64,000 nucleotides of DNA from Ktedonosporobacter rubrisoli (lineage in GTDB: Bacteria > Chloroflexota > Ktedonobacteria > Ktedonobacterales > Ktedonobacteraceae). Below are positions 1 through 8,798 of the stretch, piece after piece. The notes under the pieces are model-generated. The model made no database searches and was not told the DNA's origin. It saw nothing but the letters and a program-made list of their open reading frames with translations. The stretch's first letter is position 1. The number at the start of each line of letters is the position of its first letter. The stretch is taken from contig NZ_CP035758.1 in the NCBI RefSeq assembly GCF_004208415.1, positions 1,674,001-1,738,000 on the forward strand. Reading direction: 5' to 3'. The translations under genes and the position numbers were made by a program.

Positions 1-668
1 GGAAGGATCACCGCTCCTATGATCCATCCCAGCAGCAGCACGACCTTGACCAGCATAGAGAATCGCGGGAGCAGGGTGCCAAAGGCGAAGCCCAGGCTGC
101 TGAGCAGGATCGTCGCAGGCACAACCATAGCAACCCAGAGAAGCAGTACGGCACCGATCTCTGGGGCTGGATAGTCGGCGACGGTCTGATGCAGTAGCCA
201 GCCCATTCCCAGGAACGCAACAAGGGTAAGCACCGCCAGCCCCAGACTCAGCAGCAGGCTGGTGAGATAGCGTCCCCAGACATAGGCCCGGGTTGGTAGC
301 GCGGTCGCCATGAGCAATTCATGGGTACGCCGAGAGAGATCCCGCGTCACGCCATCGGTTGTGATAAAAGGCAGGAGCAGTCCTAGCAACACCAGCGCGA
401 GAGGGATGTTAGTTAGCAGTCCCCACGGGCTGGTTCCAGCCACAAAGCCGTTGATCAATCCGTGCACATCAAAAGAAAAGCTGCTGGGCGCACGTGAGGC
501 CCACGCCAGGAAGAGCAAAAGACAGAAGAGGCCAAGAGTCTGAAACCAGAGGAGGGGGCTGGCGCTAAAGCGGCGCAACTCCCAGACGATGACGCGTAGC
601 AACAGGCGGGGAGCGTTATCGATAGGCCGGGCTTGTTGGCCGGAACCAGCCAGCACAGTGGTCGTCAT
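1..668 (-). CDS. ABC-2 type transporter permease (partial, runs off window)
   Basis: An open reading frame runs from an ATG at 666-668 to the left edge of the window without a stop, so only the N-terminal ~222 residues are visible. A good ribosome binding site (TAAGGAG) lies 9 bases upstream. The protein has a cytoplasmic start, then several hydrophobic segments: about residues 42-58, one after the phrase FVAGTSPWGLL, and two or three in the last third. The stretch with TDGVTRDLSRRTHELLMATAL resembles the cytoplasmic loop of ABC-2 family permeases. The role is inferred to be the membrane subunit of an exporter whose ATPase would lie outside the window. It is divergent from a two-component regulator gene, which often controls such exporters, but that link is inference. 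Confidence 0.72.
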   Translation of the reverse strand, partial: MTTTVLAGSGQQARPIDNAPRLLLRVIVWELRRFSASPLLWFQTLGLFCLLLFLAWASRAPSSFSFDVHGLINGFVAGTSPWGLLTNIPLALVLLGLLLPFITTDGVTRDLSRRTHELLMATALPTRAYVWGRYLTSLLLSLGLAVLTLVAFLGMGWLLHQTVADYPAPEIGAVLLLWVAMVVPATILLSSLGFAFGTLLPRFSMLVKVVLLLGWIIGAVIL

Positions 669-751
669 AAAAAATTACTCCTTAGTATCGAGAGGACAAT
701 CTTCCTCGAAAATTCGGCGTCCCTTTTCCGGGACAGTGGAAACGATAGCCT

Positions 752-802
752 AAAAAAGTAACACTGAGGTAAAATGTTGTTTCACCTCAGTGTTACTTTT
801 TT
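752..802. promoter_or_regulatory. Perfect 19-bp inverted repeat between divergent genes
   Basis: Arms at 752-770 and 784-802 are exact reverse complements (key sequence AGTAACACTGAGGT) around a 13-base loop. It begins with six A and ends with six T, so it could act as a terminator on either strand. It sits between divergent promoters, 38 bases before the response-regulator start, where a terminator is unexpected. An operator for the neighbouring regulator or an attenuating hairpin are the alternatives. Confidence 0.6.
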
Positions 803-839
803 GGGACATAATGGAAGGATCAGAAAGGAAACAATCAGC

Positions 840-1520
840 ATGCGTATACTGATTATCGAAGATGACTACCGCCTGAACCAGGCGCTGAAAAAAAGCTTGA
901 TTGAAGAGGGCTACGCGATAGATTCAGTCTATGATGGCATAGAGGGAGAGGAATACGCCGAGAACGCCCCCTACGATGCAATTATCCTAGACATTCTGCT
1001 GCCACGCAAAGATGGAGTCGCGGTTTGCCGGACGCTACGGCAGAAGCATATTACGACTCCTATTTTGATGCTCACCGCCCGCGATGCCATTGAAGATCGT
1101 GTCCAGGGGCTTGACAGCGGGGCCGATGATTACCTGGTGAAACCTTTTGCCTTACATGAATTGCTGGCACGCCTGCGCGCACTGTTCCGGCGGGTCTCCG
1201 AGCAGAAAAGTGGAACGCTGGTCGTCGGTGATCTGACCTTGGACCCTACCACACATGAGGTCACGCGGGCTGGAAAGTCCATCACATTGAATGCCAAAGA
1301 ATTCGCGCTCCTTGAGTATTTCATGCGGCATCCTCACCAGGTCCTCACGCGAGATATGATCGAGAATCATATCTGGAGTTATGACTTCGTTAGCATCTCC
1401 AATGTGGTCAAAGTCTATGTGAGGCGTCTACGGAGCAAACTCGACGACCCCTTCGAGAGCAAGCTACTGGAGACCATCTATGGAACAGGATATCGGTTGC
1501 GCAATCCGGAAAGACGCTGA
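840..1520 (+). CDS. OmpR/PhoB-family response regulator
   Basis: A 226-residue cytoplasmic regulator. The receiver domain occupies about residues 1-115, with the acidic pair EDD near the start, the phospho-acceptor Asp in AIILDILLPRKDG, the Thr in MLTARD and the Lys in DYLVKPF. A winged-helix DNA-binding domain fills about residues 128-222 and ends with the typical YGTGYRL. An upstream in-frame start exists at 774, but that would place the inverted repeat inside the gene; the ATG at 840 follows GAAAGGAAA and matches the family length. The stop is 8 bases from the kinase start, so the two form an operon. Target genes are not known; the divergent ABC permease is a candidate. Confidence 0.95.
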   Translation: MRILIIEDDYRLNQALKKSLIEEGYAIDSVYDGIEGEEYAENAPYDAIILDILLPRKDGVAVCRTLRQKHITTPILMLTARDAIEDRVQGLDSGADDYLVKPFALHELLARLRALFRRVSEQKSGTLVVGDLTLDPTTHEVTRAGKSITLNAKEFALLEYFMRHPHQVLTRDMIENHIWSYDFVSISNVVKVYVRRLRSKLDDPFESKLLETIYGTGYRLRNPERR

Positions 1521-1528
1521 GGAAAGAA

Positions 1529-3022
1529 ATGATGACCGAAACAAGCAAGCTATCTGGCAGGTCCTCGCGTCTCAATCGCTTCTTTTCCAGTCTGCGCTTC
1601 CGTCTGATGCTCTGGTATCTCCTGATCCTGGGGATTGTGCTCTGCACTTTTAGTGCGGCTATTTATGTGCTCGAAGAACATACGCTCTATCAGAGCCTGG
1701 ACTCTCTGCTCCTGACAACCATCGTGCAATTGGCTCCCTCCTACGATACCAGGACGGACCAGGTAGTAGAAACTAATCCCAGCGTCATGGTCATCCTGCA
1801 AAATCCGGAGGGACACCTGACCCTGCTTCATCCCGATGTGTCTCCCTCTGCCATTCCAGCGCTACGCTCCACCCTCTCTCAAGTCAAAAGCTGGGGAAGC
1901 GGTCAGCTCTGGGGCAGCAGCGGATATTCCTTTTTCTCCACCTCTTCAGACGGCCAGGGGCTCCATTTTACGATCGAGGGATCTCCAGTCTTCCCGGATC
2001 TGGGAACTGGTTGGAATTCCTACGCCATGCAACGAGTTACCATCACCACCGAGCATAATCAACTGCAATCTGTTATGTACGCCGGCATTCCCAGTAGCAA
2101 TATTCCGCAGCAATTGCAACAACTTCTGACTATTCTTGTCGTAACCACGCCACTGGTCCTGCTCTTCTCCAGCGCGGGCGGGTACTGGCTGGCGTCCAGA
2201 GCCACACGCCCGGTTCAGACCATTACGTGCACCGCGCAAGAAATCAGCGCGACCGATCTGCATCGTCGGCTCAATCTGAGCCAGCATGACGAAATCGGAG
2301 AACTGGCGACGACGTTTGATGGCATGTTGGACCGCCTGGAGGGCGCCTTTGCGCGCCAGCGGCAGTTTACCGCCGACGCCAGTCACCAGTTGCGAACTCC
2401 GCTGAGCATTGTCAAAACTGAGACAGAACGGATTTTGCAACGACCCCATACCTTCCAGGAATGTATTCAGGCGCTTGCGATAGTTCACCAGGAGAACCAG
2501 CGGATGACCAGATTGGTTGGTGACCTGCTGATCCTGGCCCGTGCTGACCAGGGGAAAACCGTGCTCAACTGCGCATGGGTCGATCTCTGTGAAATCGTGG
2601 TCAATGCGGCGGAGGACCTTTCTCCGTTGGCAGAGCAAAACGGCATCGAGATCCGCCTGTCGGGCCTTGACGAACTCGTGGTCTGGGGAGACCGATTGTA
2701 TCTGAAGCAACTTTGCATCAATCTGCTGGAAAACGCTTTCAAATATAGCGTCGGCGTTGGCAAACATATCGAGGTGAATTTTGACCGAGATCCGAGTCAC
2801 GCCCTTTTTCAGGTCCTCGATGAGGGGCCTGGCATCGAGGCAGAGCATCTGCCTCACCTTTTCGAGCGCTTCTATCGCGTCAATCAGTCCCAGGCCCACC
2901 CCTCCGGGAGCGGCCTGGGTCTCTCCATTGCTCACTGGATCGTTGAAGAGCATGGTGGCTCCATCCAGATTCGCTCCACGCCAGGCAAAGGCTCAGTCTT
3001 TGAGGTGCGCTTCCCTCTCTAA
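1529..3022 (+). CDS. Two-component sensor histidine kinase
   Basis: A 497-residue membrane kinase that would phosphorylate the regulator encoded just upstream. One membrane helix lies near residues 26-48 and a second near 194-217, enclosing an extracellular sensor domain of roughly 145 residues with no recognised fold. A HAMP linker follows (RATRPVQTITCTAQEIS). The HisKA H-box is ASHQLRTPLS, the N-box is NLLENAFKYS, the G1 box DEGPGIE and the G2 box GSGLGLSI, so the catalytic core is complete. The start follows the ribosome binding site GAGGAAAGAA. The ligand cannot be read from the sequence. Confidence 0.95.
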   Translation: MMTETSKLSGRSSRLNRFFSSLRFRLMLWYLLILGIVLCTFSAAIYVLEEHTLYQSLDSLLLTTIVQLAPSYDTRTDQVVETNPSVMVILQNPEGHLTLLHPDVSPSAIPALRSTLSQVKSWGSGQLWGSSGYSFFSTSSDGQGLHFTIEGSPVFPDLGTGWNSYAMQRVTITTEHNQLQSVMYAGIPSSNIPQQLQQLLTILVVTTPLVLLFSSAGGYWLASRATRPVQTITCTAQEISATDLHRRLNLSQHDEIGELATTFDGMLDRLEGAFARQRQFTADASHQLRTPLSIVKTETERILQRPHTFQECIQALAIVHQENQRMTRLVGDLLILARADQGKTVLNCAWVDLCEIVVNAAEDLSPLAEQNGIEIRLSGLDELVVWGDRLYLKQLCINLLENAFKYSVGVGKHIEVNFDRDPSHALFQVLDEGPGIEAEHLPHLFERFYRVNQSQAHPSGSGLGLSIAHWIVEEHGGSIQIRSTPGKGSVFEVRFPL

Positions 3023-3158
3023 TGGAGATGAGCCCGCTCTGCATGCGTTTTTGATGGTCTGAAGGAGACTTCTCTTTTTTACGAATGAACCTTAGCCCGG
3101 CAGGGCAGGAGGTCACCGATTCCTCAGCTTGCGCAACCGGACCTTTGTAGTTGCTCTG

Positions 3159-3848
3159 TCAGCCGTCGATAGTTACACCCTGAGCAAAGGCTCGGTAGCC
3201 GGCGGCCGCCGCCAGGCGTAGGGATGCAGTATTCGTGGCTGAGGCGCTGTAGAAAGATATAAGTCCTTCCCGGGCTACGGCATCTGCCCAAAGCAAGGTA
3301 GCCGCGAGCGCGTAGCCCCGGCGGCGTGCCTCGGGCAAGGTTTCAATGCCCAGCTCGCAGGCTTGAGCTGTACGGCGGGAACTATGGGCAATGCAGAGCA
3401 AGCGTCCTTCTACGATAACCCCAACGAGTGGACGGCGCTCGGAGTGGAAGTAGTACTCAACCTCACCGGGCTCAAAGCGATCCACCGCCTCCTGATCGGT
3501 CAAGGTAAGCAGACGGGCCATGCGCTGAGCCGTGGCCATACTTATGCTCGGTTTGGCTACCTGCTCAAGCGCAACCTCTCGACTGATATGTTGCGGATCA
3601 GCATACGCGGTAGGTGGACAGGCTAATGCTTGCCTGGCGCGCGCAAACAAGGCTTCTCGCTCAGAGAGGGCGATGTCGGGACGGTAGATGGCTAGCTGGG
3701 TGTTTGCTATTTCTGCGGCATAGAGCTTCCAGGAAGGCTGTTTCCCTTCTGCTAAAAGCTCAACAGTATGATGGGTAAGGGGAGGCAGTTGTATGCCCCA
3801 GACGGCCTCGATATGTAAACGAAGCAAGGTTAGTGCTCGTGCTGTCAT
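3159..3848 (-). CDS. GNAT family N-acetyltransferase
   Basis: A 229-residue protein. The ATG at 3846-3848 is preferred over an upstream start because GAAAGGA lies 6 bases before it. The C-terminal half carries the GNAT acetyl-CoA-binding pattern (ELGIETLPEARRRGYALAA) followed by a beta strand and SASATNTASLRLAAAAGYRAF, typical of the family's C-terminal part. The N-terminal ~100 residues are alpha-helical and do not match a domain I recognise. Substrate unknown. It is monocistronic and convergent with the histidine kinase gene. Confidence 0.8.
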   Translation of the reverse strand: MTARALTLLRLHIEAVWGIQLPPLTHHTVELLAEGKQPSWKLYAAEIANTQLAIYRPDIALSEREALFARARQALACPPTAYADPQHISREVALEQVAKPSISMATAQRMARLLTLTDQEAVDRFEPGEVEYYFHSERRPLVGVIVEGRLLCIAHSSRRTAQACELGIETLPEARRRGYALAATLLWADAVAREGLISFYSASATNTASLRLAAAAGYRAFAQGVTIDG

Positions 3849-4425
3849 GACAGTCCTTTCTAAAATGTGAAGGGGAGGAAAAAAAGCCATAAGCTCCTAA
3901 GGTGTAGGTGTTTTCCATCAAGAGCCCCCTTTCTTTGCGTAGAACAGTCATGCAGACACTGGCTAGTGCCTGTAGAGATTCTATATTATTGCCGACAGCT
4001 TTGCAAGCGACCTGCTATTGCCGTCAGAGCTTTCCACTTCTCCAAAATGGGATAGTGAAGGGTAAGACGTCGCGATCGCGCGAATTGCCCTTAATCTGCA
4101 GAATAGAGCTCTGTCCCATCATGTCTTCTCTGCTGCGCCACCACCGGAAAGCGGAACAATCAGGGCTGGAAAGACCTACTAATGGAGCATCGAATATTTT
4201 AGGCGCTTAAGACAAATTTATAATTTTAGATATACAGATGTATCAAATTAGAGAAGTTGGATTATGTACTATGAGATAATTCACAATGAAAATGTGAGTA
4301 AAATGCTACATAACTTTATTGGAAGCAAGTACACTAGAGGCATGAACGCGGGAGAAATCCCGCGGACTGAAAAATCTATAAGAGTCCACAAAAAACGTAG
4401 GGGAAAGTAAGAAAGGACAGGAACA
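3849..4425. other. Gene-free stretch with structured leader before the precursor gene
   Basis: No convincing gene is seen here. The left part is a mixed sequence with no ORF that looks coding, and the part from 4200 on is AT-rich, as expected for a promoter region. From 4347 to 4387 there are two adjacent hairpins: a perfect 7-bp stem closed by a GAAA tetraloop (4347-4364), then a 5-bp stem GGACT/AGTCC (4364-4368 with 4383-4387). They lie about 40-80 bases before the precursor start and probably belong to its 5' leader. Confidence 0.5.
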
Positions 4426-4626
4426 ATGAAACTTTTCGCCAAAGCTAATGAGCAGGTTGATGAGCAGAAGCAGCCCGAACTCGATAACGCTGTAGAGCTG
4501 GATCGGCAAGAGTTGGGAGATATAAATGGTGCCTGGCGTGAGCATCACCATCACCATTGTGGCTGCCATCACCACCATCATCATTGCTCTTGCGATTGGC
4601 ATTGCTCTTGCTACTGCAGTTGGTAG
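4426..4626 (+). CDS. His/Cys-rich secreted peptide precursor (RiPP/bacteriocin-like candidate)
   Basis: A 66-residue peptide with a good ribosome binding site (AAAGGACAGG). Residues 1-35 form an acidic, leader-like half ending in QELGDINGA, which resembles the double-glycine/GA processing site used by C39-peptidase exporters. Residues 37-66 are an extreme core: a run of five His, CGC, a run of six His, then CSC, DWHCSC and YCSW. The core holds 7 Cys and 12 His. A terminator follows, then a HlyD-like protein and a peptidase-ABC exporter, the usual order for exported peptides. No lanthipeptide synthetase, radical SAM enzyme or other modifying enzyme is visible, so whether the core is modified, disulfide-linked or metal-binding is open. 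The precursor role is inferred from leader shape and context; the core matches no family I know. Confidence 0.72.
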   Translation: MKLFAKANEQVDEQKQPELDNAVELDRQELGDINGAWREHHHHHCGCHHHHHHCSCDWHCSCYCSW

Positions 4627-4703
4627 GGTATTCTCTTGTAATAGCTAAAGCATGGCACCGTAGTTGACATACCAGGGTCTTACTTCTGTCTTATAGTTGT
4701 CTT

Positions 4704-4741
4704 AGCACTTTCTCGGAACTTTTCCGGGAAGTGCTCCTTTT
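4704..4741 (+). terminator. Rho-independent terminator after the precursor gene
   Basis: Arms 4704-4716 and 4724-4735 pair as AGCACTT...AAGTGCT with a short bulge, followed by CCTTTT. It separates the small precursor gene from the export genes. In peptide loci this arrangement commonly allows high precursor expression with lower read-through into the transporter; that reading is inference. Confidence 0.7.
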
Positions 4742-4915
4742 CGTCGCTCTGGCAAGGATGCCTATTTATCCATCTGCTCTATATCTAGACCTGTTATGCA
4801 ATATCAGACTGAGAAGCATATTCTAAGGAAAAAAGAAATTTTCACCTATTTTTCTTCTATTGTGACGATTTAATCGGTAGAGCTCATTATAGCTTATTTA
4901 AAAAGGTGATTATCT

Positions 4916-5464
4916 ATGCTTAATCCGCGTCGCCGCCAAATTTTTCGCGAAAATGCCTTGCGCTACTATGCTCAAAGACGTGAACAGGATGTTCTTCCAC
5001 AGCTAGTTTCTCCATTCATCTTTGCCTTTTTTTGGAGCCTGGGTATATTTGTATTACTTATTGGCCTGCTCCTCTGGACCCTGGATATTCCTGCTTACGC
5101 GAGTGCGCAAGGAGTTGTGCTACAGCCAGCAAAGATTGCTACGAATAGCGAAGCAGAAGCCGTTATATTTTTTCCTGCGTCCACTGCACACTTGCATCCA
5201 GGCATGCGAGTTCAGATCCAGCTTGGCGCCAGCGGACCTCGTGTGACAAGTAAAATCGAGACAGTCACACCAGGCGCCATAAGCCCACAAGACGCTCAGC
5301 AGCGCTTTGCCCTGGGGAGTAGCGCGGCCCAGGTCATTACGCAACCAGCGATAGCGGTAACGACAAGGCTGGGGCCAGCGGTTTCTGTGCGTACTTATGC
5401 TGGCAGTATTGTCAAGGCCCAGGTGCAGGTTGGTACACAGCAGGTGCTTTCATTTTTGCAATAA
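4916..5464 (+). CDS. HlyD-like accessory protein of a peptide exporter
   Basis: A 182-residue protein with an N-terminal cytoplasmic segment (RRREQDVLPQLVSPF) and one strong membrane helix near residues 32-55, followed by an extracytoplasmic beta-rich region (GVVLQP, GMRVQIQL, VTSKIETVTPGAI). This is the shape of a short HlyD/membrane-fusion-like protein, as found beside NHLP-type and other bacteriocin exporters; classical HlyD proteins are longer and have a coiled-coil arm that is absent here. The ribosome binding site is AAAGGTGAT. It ends 17 bases before the transporter gene, so the two form an operon. It probably couples the transporter to the cell envelope. Confidence 0.72.
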   Translation: MLNPRRRQIFRENALRYYAQRREQDVLPQLVSPFIFAFFWSLGIFVLLIGLLLWTLDIPAYASAQGVVLQPAKIATNSEAEAVIFFPASTAHLHPGMRVQIQLGASGPRVTSKIETVTPGAISPQDAQQRFALGSSAAQVITQPAIAVTTRLGPAVSVRTYAGSIVKAQVQVGTQQVLSFLQ

Positions 5465-5481
5465 TTGGAGGGTTACCGTAC

Positions 5482-7206
5482 ATGAAGCAATCTCAAGCGC
5501 AGAATGGGTCACCTCAGCCGGAAGGTAGCCGCTTACGCATGGCTGCCCTGTCAGGATTGGGGCCGATAGCGCACGATTCCTCTCCTGTAGTTGCTGACGT
5601 GATTGAGCATCGTGAGCAGGCTGTGCGCCGCCATACAACCGGTCTGGAACCACTGGCCGAGCCGTCGCCAGCGAAGAAGAAGCCGAAAGGAGCAGCCAGC
5701 CCGGCACCAAAACGTGGCACCAATGCTGGCTGCCTGCGTAGTCAGTTCCGGAGGCGTGTGCCGGCCATGTTACAAATGAGCGAGGTCGAATGCGGGGCCG
5801 CCTGCCTGGCGATGATTCTGCGCTACTATGGCCGTAAAACCAGCATCTCAGAGATAAGCGAGCGTTATGGGGTTGGCAGAGATGGACTTTCGGCTCTGAA
5901 CATTGTGGACGCTGCACGCGATTATGGCTTACGGGTACGTGCGGTCTCGCTTAAAGATAACAATTTTCGTTTTGTAAGCCTACCCGCTATCATTCACTGG
6001 CAGTTCAATCATTTTATCATTGTTGAGCGCTGGACACCTAATAATGTTGATGTTGTCGATCCCGCTATGGGGCATAGGCGCTTAAGCGGAGAGGAATTTG
6101 ACCAGGGCTTTACCGGCGTAGTGATTATGCTGGAGCCAGGTACACAGTTTGTGCGCCATACAGGAGCTCCACAAGTAAGCTTATATACCTATGTGCTGCA
6201 ATACATCAAACGTGCTCCCATAATACTTGCCCAGATCGTTCTTGCCTCCCTGCTACTGCAGCTTTTTGGCCTGGCCGTGCCTCTGTTAACAAAGGTTGTG
6301 GTGGATAAAATTATCCCGTTTCGCGCACTAGATATTTTGCCGCTACTTGGCTCGGGACTCCTGCTTGTGTTGCTGGCCCAACTTATCATTATGCTCCTGC
6401 GAGCTTCGTTGCTGGTTTATCTTCAGGCTCGCATCGATAGCCATATCATGCCAGCTTTCCTTGAACATATGCTGACCCTCCCTCCTCACTTCTTTCAAAA
6501 ACGCTCAAGCGGCGATATCCTTTCGCGTCTCAACAGCAATACAATTGTACGGGATATGATCAGCAACCAGCTTGTCTCAGCTTTTCTGGATGGCAGCCTT
6601 GTCATCGTCTATCTTATCATTCTACTCTCGCAATCCATGATCTTTGGAGGCTTCGTTTTTGCCATCGGGCTAGTTCAGGTCGTGCTATTATTGGCAACCA
6701 ATGGACTCATGCGCACATTGACACGTCGCGAATTAGAGGCAACTGGCAAGACACAGGGGTATGTGAATGAATTGCTGACTGGCATGACGACGCTCAAGGC
6801 CATGGGCGCGGAGCAGCGAGCCTATGGTCACTGGTCAAACCTGTTCTTCAATCAGCTCAACTCATCTATTCGCCGAGGCTACTTCTCCTCAGTCGTCAAC
6901 ACCTTTATGCTGACCCTGCAAACGCTCTCCCCGCTCGTCCTGCTCTGGGTAGGAGCCATCCAGGTAGTGCAGGGCAAGATGGACGAAGGAACTATGCTAG
7001 CGCTCAATGCTCTGGCGGCCTCGTTTCTGGCTCCTCTGGCCTCGCTGGTCAGCAGTGGCCAGCAATTGCAGATTGTCAGCTCGCACCTTGAGCGGATCGC
7101 CGATATTCTTGATGCACAGCCGGAGCAGGATGTGCAGCGCGTCCAGAAGCCTCCTCGGCTCTCCGGGCGTATTCGTCTGGAGCATGTAGGCTTTCAATAC
7201 GAGTAA
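5482..7206 (+). pseudogene. C39-peptidase ABC exporter, 5' part (interrupted by IS66)
   Basis: The N-terminal 573 residues of a peptidase-containing ABC exporter. A Pro/Lys-rich extension covers about residues 1-90. The C39 peptidase follows (about 93-225) with catalytic Cys104 in EVECGAAC, His177 in QFNHFII and Asp193 in VVDPAMG, so the protease is complete. The six-helix exporter domain covers about 235-510. The nucleotide-binding domain has only begun (RLEHVGFQY) when the IS66 element adds one Glu codon and a stop. Joined across the element in frame, the ancestral protein would be 807 residues. In this family the enzyme cuts double-glycine-type leaders and exports the core, which fits the precursor upstream. 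The truncated product lacks its ATPase and should not work unless complemented by the downstream fragment. Confidence 0.9.
7195..7202. repeat. Target-site duplication, left copy (8 bp)
   Basis: The octamer CAATACGA here recurs at 8790-8797, flanking the IS66 element exactly. Removing the element and one copy restores an uninterrupted exporter reading frame. Confidence 0.93.
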
Positions 7207-8789
7207 CTATTCAGATGGGCTAGGTAGTTGCGGAGAGAGCTGTCAATCTGCTAGAGTAGGCTTATGAACAAGGATGACGAGTTGGAGCAGCTGCGACAAG
7301 AGAATGACGCGCTACGACATACCAATCGCACCTTACATGAGTGTGTGCGGGAGTCCATCCAGGCCATTGGTTCGCTGCACAAGCAGATCAAGGAACTGGA
7401 AGGAGTGATTGCCTCCCAGCAAGAGCACATCAAAGCCTTGGAAGGGCAGGTGGCCAAAGATAGTCATAACAGCAGCCTCCCACCTTCTTCAGATCGCTTT
7501 GTTCGTGTTCCTAAGAGCTTGCGGCAGCCGAGTGGCAAGAAACCTGGAGGACAAAAAGGCCATCGAGGACATCATCTGCGCCAGGTCCAGACGCCTGATG
7601 AGATCCTCGTGCATCCAGTTCTTGCCTGTTCCCACTGTCACCGTGATCTCAGTGGCCTTCCAGCAGCTCTACCAGAACGACGCCAGGTGATTGACTTGCC
7701 CAGCCAACGGCTCTGGATCAAGGAGCATCGCGTGGAAGAAAAGCAATGCCCCGTATGTTATCACCTGACACGAGCGTCTTTTCCAGCGAGCGTGAAGGCT
7801 CCAACACAGTATGGAAGAGGCATCCAAACGCTCGCCACCTATTTGGTGCAAGGTCAGGCTCTGCCTTATGCTCGCGCTAGTCAACTCTTGCAGGAATTGC
7901 TGGGAGTCCAACTCTCGGCGGGCAGCATCGCTAGCTTTGTCAAAACCTGTTACCATCAGTTGGAGGAGGTCGAAACTCGTCTGAGAGCGGCTGTGGTCAA
8001 GGCCAAGGTACTCAATCAGGATGAAACCGGGATGCGGGTCGGCACAGAGGGCTGGTGGGTGCATGTCTGCTCGACGGCTCGGCTGACCTATTATGCGGCT
8101 CATCCGAGTCGGGGACGGGTGGCCCTTGATGCCATTGGCATCGCTCCACAGTTTCGTGGCACCAGTGTTCATGATGGGTTGCAGAGCTATCAGAGCTACT
8201 GCTTTACCCAAGCCTTATGCAATGTCCATCATCTGCGAGAGCTGACCTTTATCGAGGAAGAACTAGGACAAGTCTGGGCGAGAGCGATGAAAGAGCTGTT
8301 GCTCGACATGAAGGCTGAGGTGGAGCGAGCGAAAACACATGGTCAGCCACAATTGGATTTGCTCGTGCTCGCACGCTTGCTTTGTCGCTATGATGAGATC
8401 CTGGCAGAAGGCTATCTCGCTCATCCACCGCCGGGTCCACCCAAGAAGTCAGCACAGGGAAAACGACTCCCAGGACGAGCCAAACAAAGCCCGGCCCGTA
8501 ACCTGCTGGATCGTTTCTCTCAGAGAAAGTGGGAGGTGCTTCGGTTCCTCCATGATTTTGCTGTGCCGTTTGACAACAACCAGGCCGAGCGCGACCTGCG
8601 CATGATCAAGGTGCAGCAAAAAGTCTCTGGCTGCTTCCGCACCGAGCTGGGAATTGCTATGTTCTGTCGCATTCGCAGTTACCTCTCCACGTTGCGAAAG
8701 CAAGGCATTGCACTGTTCTCTGCCTTCGATCACCTATTTTCAGGGACCCCTGTTCTTCCTGCTTTCTCCTGACCCACCTGAATAGTTAC
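7203..8789 (+). mobile_element. IS66-family insertion sequence, single-gene type
   Basis: A 1587-bp element. The ends are inverted repeats: the left starts GTAACTATTCAGATGGG and the complement of the right end starts GTAACTATTCAGGTGGG. IS66 ends typically begin GTAA and produce 8-bp target duplications; both are seen. It carries only the transposase gene (tnpC type) and lacks the two accessory genes of larger IS66 elements, as in the ISBst12-like group. All parts look intact, so the insertion may be recent. Confidence 0.93.
7264..8772 (+). CDS. IS66-family transposase
   Basis: A 502-residue transposase. Residues 1-60 are a leucine-zipper-like coiled coil (ELEQLRQENDALR). A Ser/Pro/Lys-rich basic segment follows (KDSHNSSLPPSSDR, GKKPGGQKGH), then a zinc-binding region with CSHCH and CPVC. 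The DDE-type catalytic residues are probably Asp in LNQDETGMRV, Asp in SVHDGLQSY and Glu in NNQAERDLRM. The C-terminal segment (KVSGCFRTELG) is typical of the IS66 family. Length and motifs look complete. It reads in the same direction as the exporter gene it interrupts. Confidence 0.95.
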   Translation: MNKDDELEQLRQENDALRHTNRTLHECVRESIQAIGSLHKQIKELEGVIASQQEHIKALEGQVAKDSHNSSLPPSSDRFVRVPKSLRQPSGKKPGGQKGHRGHHLRQVQTPDEILVHPVLACSHCHRDLSGLPAALPERRQVIDLPSQRLWIKEHRVEEKQCPVCYHLTRASFPASVKAPTQYGRGIQTLATYLVQGQALPYARASQLLQELLGVQLSAGSIASFVKTCYHQLEEVETRLRAAVVKAKVLNQDETGMRVGTEGWWVHVCSTARLTYYAAHPSRGRVALDAIGIAPQFRGTSVHDGLQSYQSYCFTQALCNVHHLRELTFIEEELGQVWARAMKELLLDMKAEVERAKTHGQPQLDLLVLARLLCRYDEILAEGYLAHPPPGPPKKSAQGKRLPGRAKQSPARNLLDRFSQRKWEVLRFLHDFAVPFDNNQAERDLRMIKVQQKVSGCFRTELGIAMFCRIRSYLSTLRKQGIALFSAFDHLFSGTPVLPAFS

Positions 8790-8797
8790 CAATACGA
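8790..8797. repeat. Target-site duplication, right copy (8 bp)
   Basis: CAATACGA, identical to the octamer on the left side of the IS66 element; the following TGTG restores the GAT GTG codons of the exporter frame. Confidence 0.93.
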
Positions 8798-8798
8798 T

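Noticed and set aside
1946..2953. A 335-residue ORF antisense to the first histidine kinase
   Set aside because: It lies fully inside a gene with all kinase motifs; the translation has no recognisable domain and is a shadow of biased codon use.
4543..4620. His runs suggesting a vector-derived tag
   Set aside because: The His runs are broken by Cys motifs and lie in a gene with its own ribosome binding site and native neighbours; no vector sequence is around.
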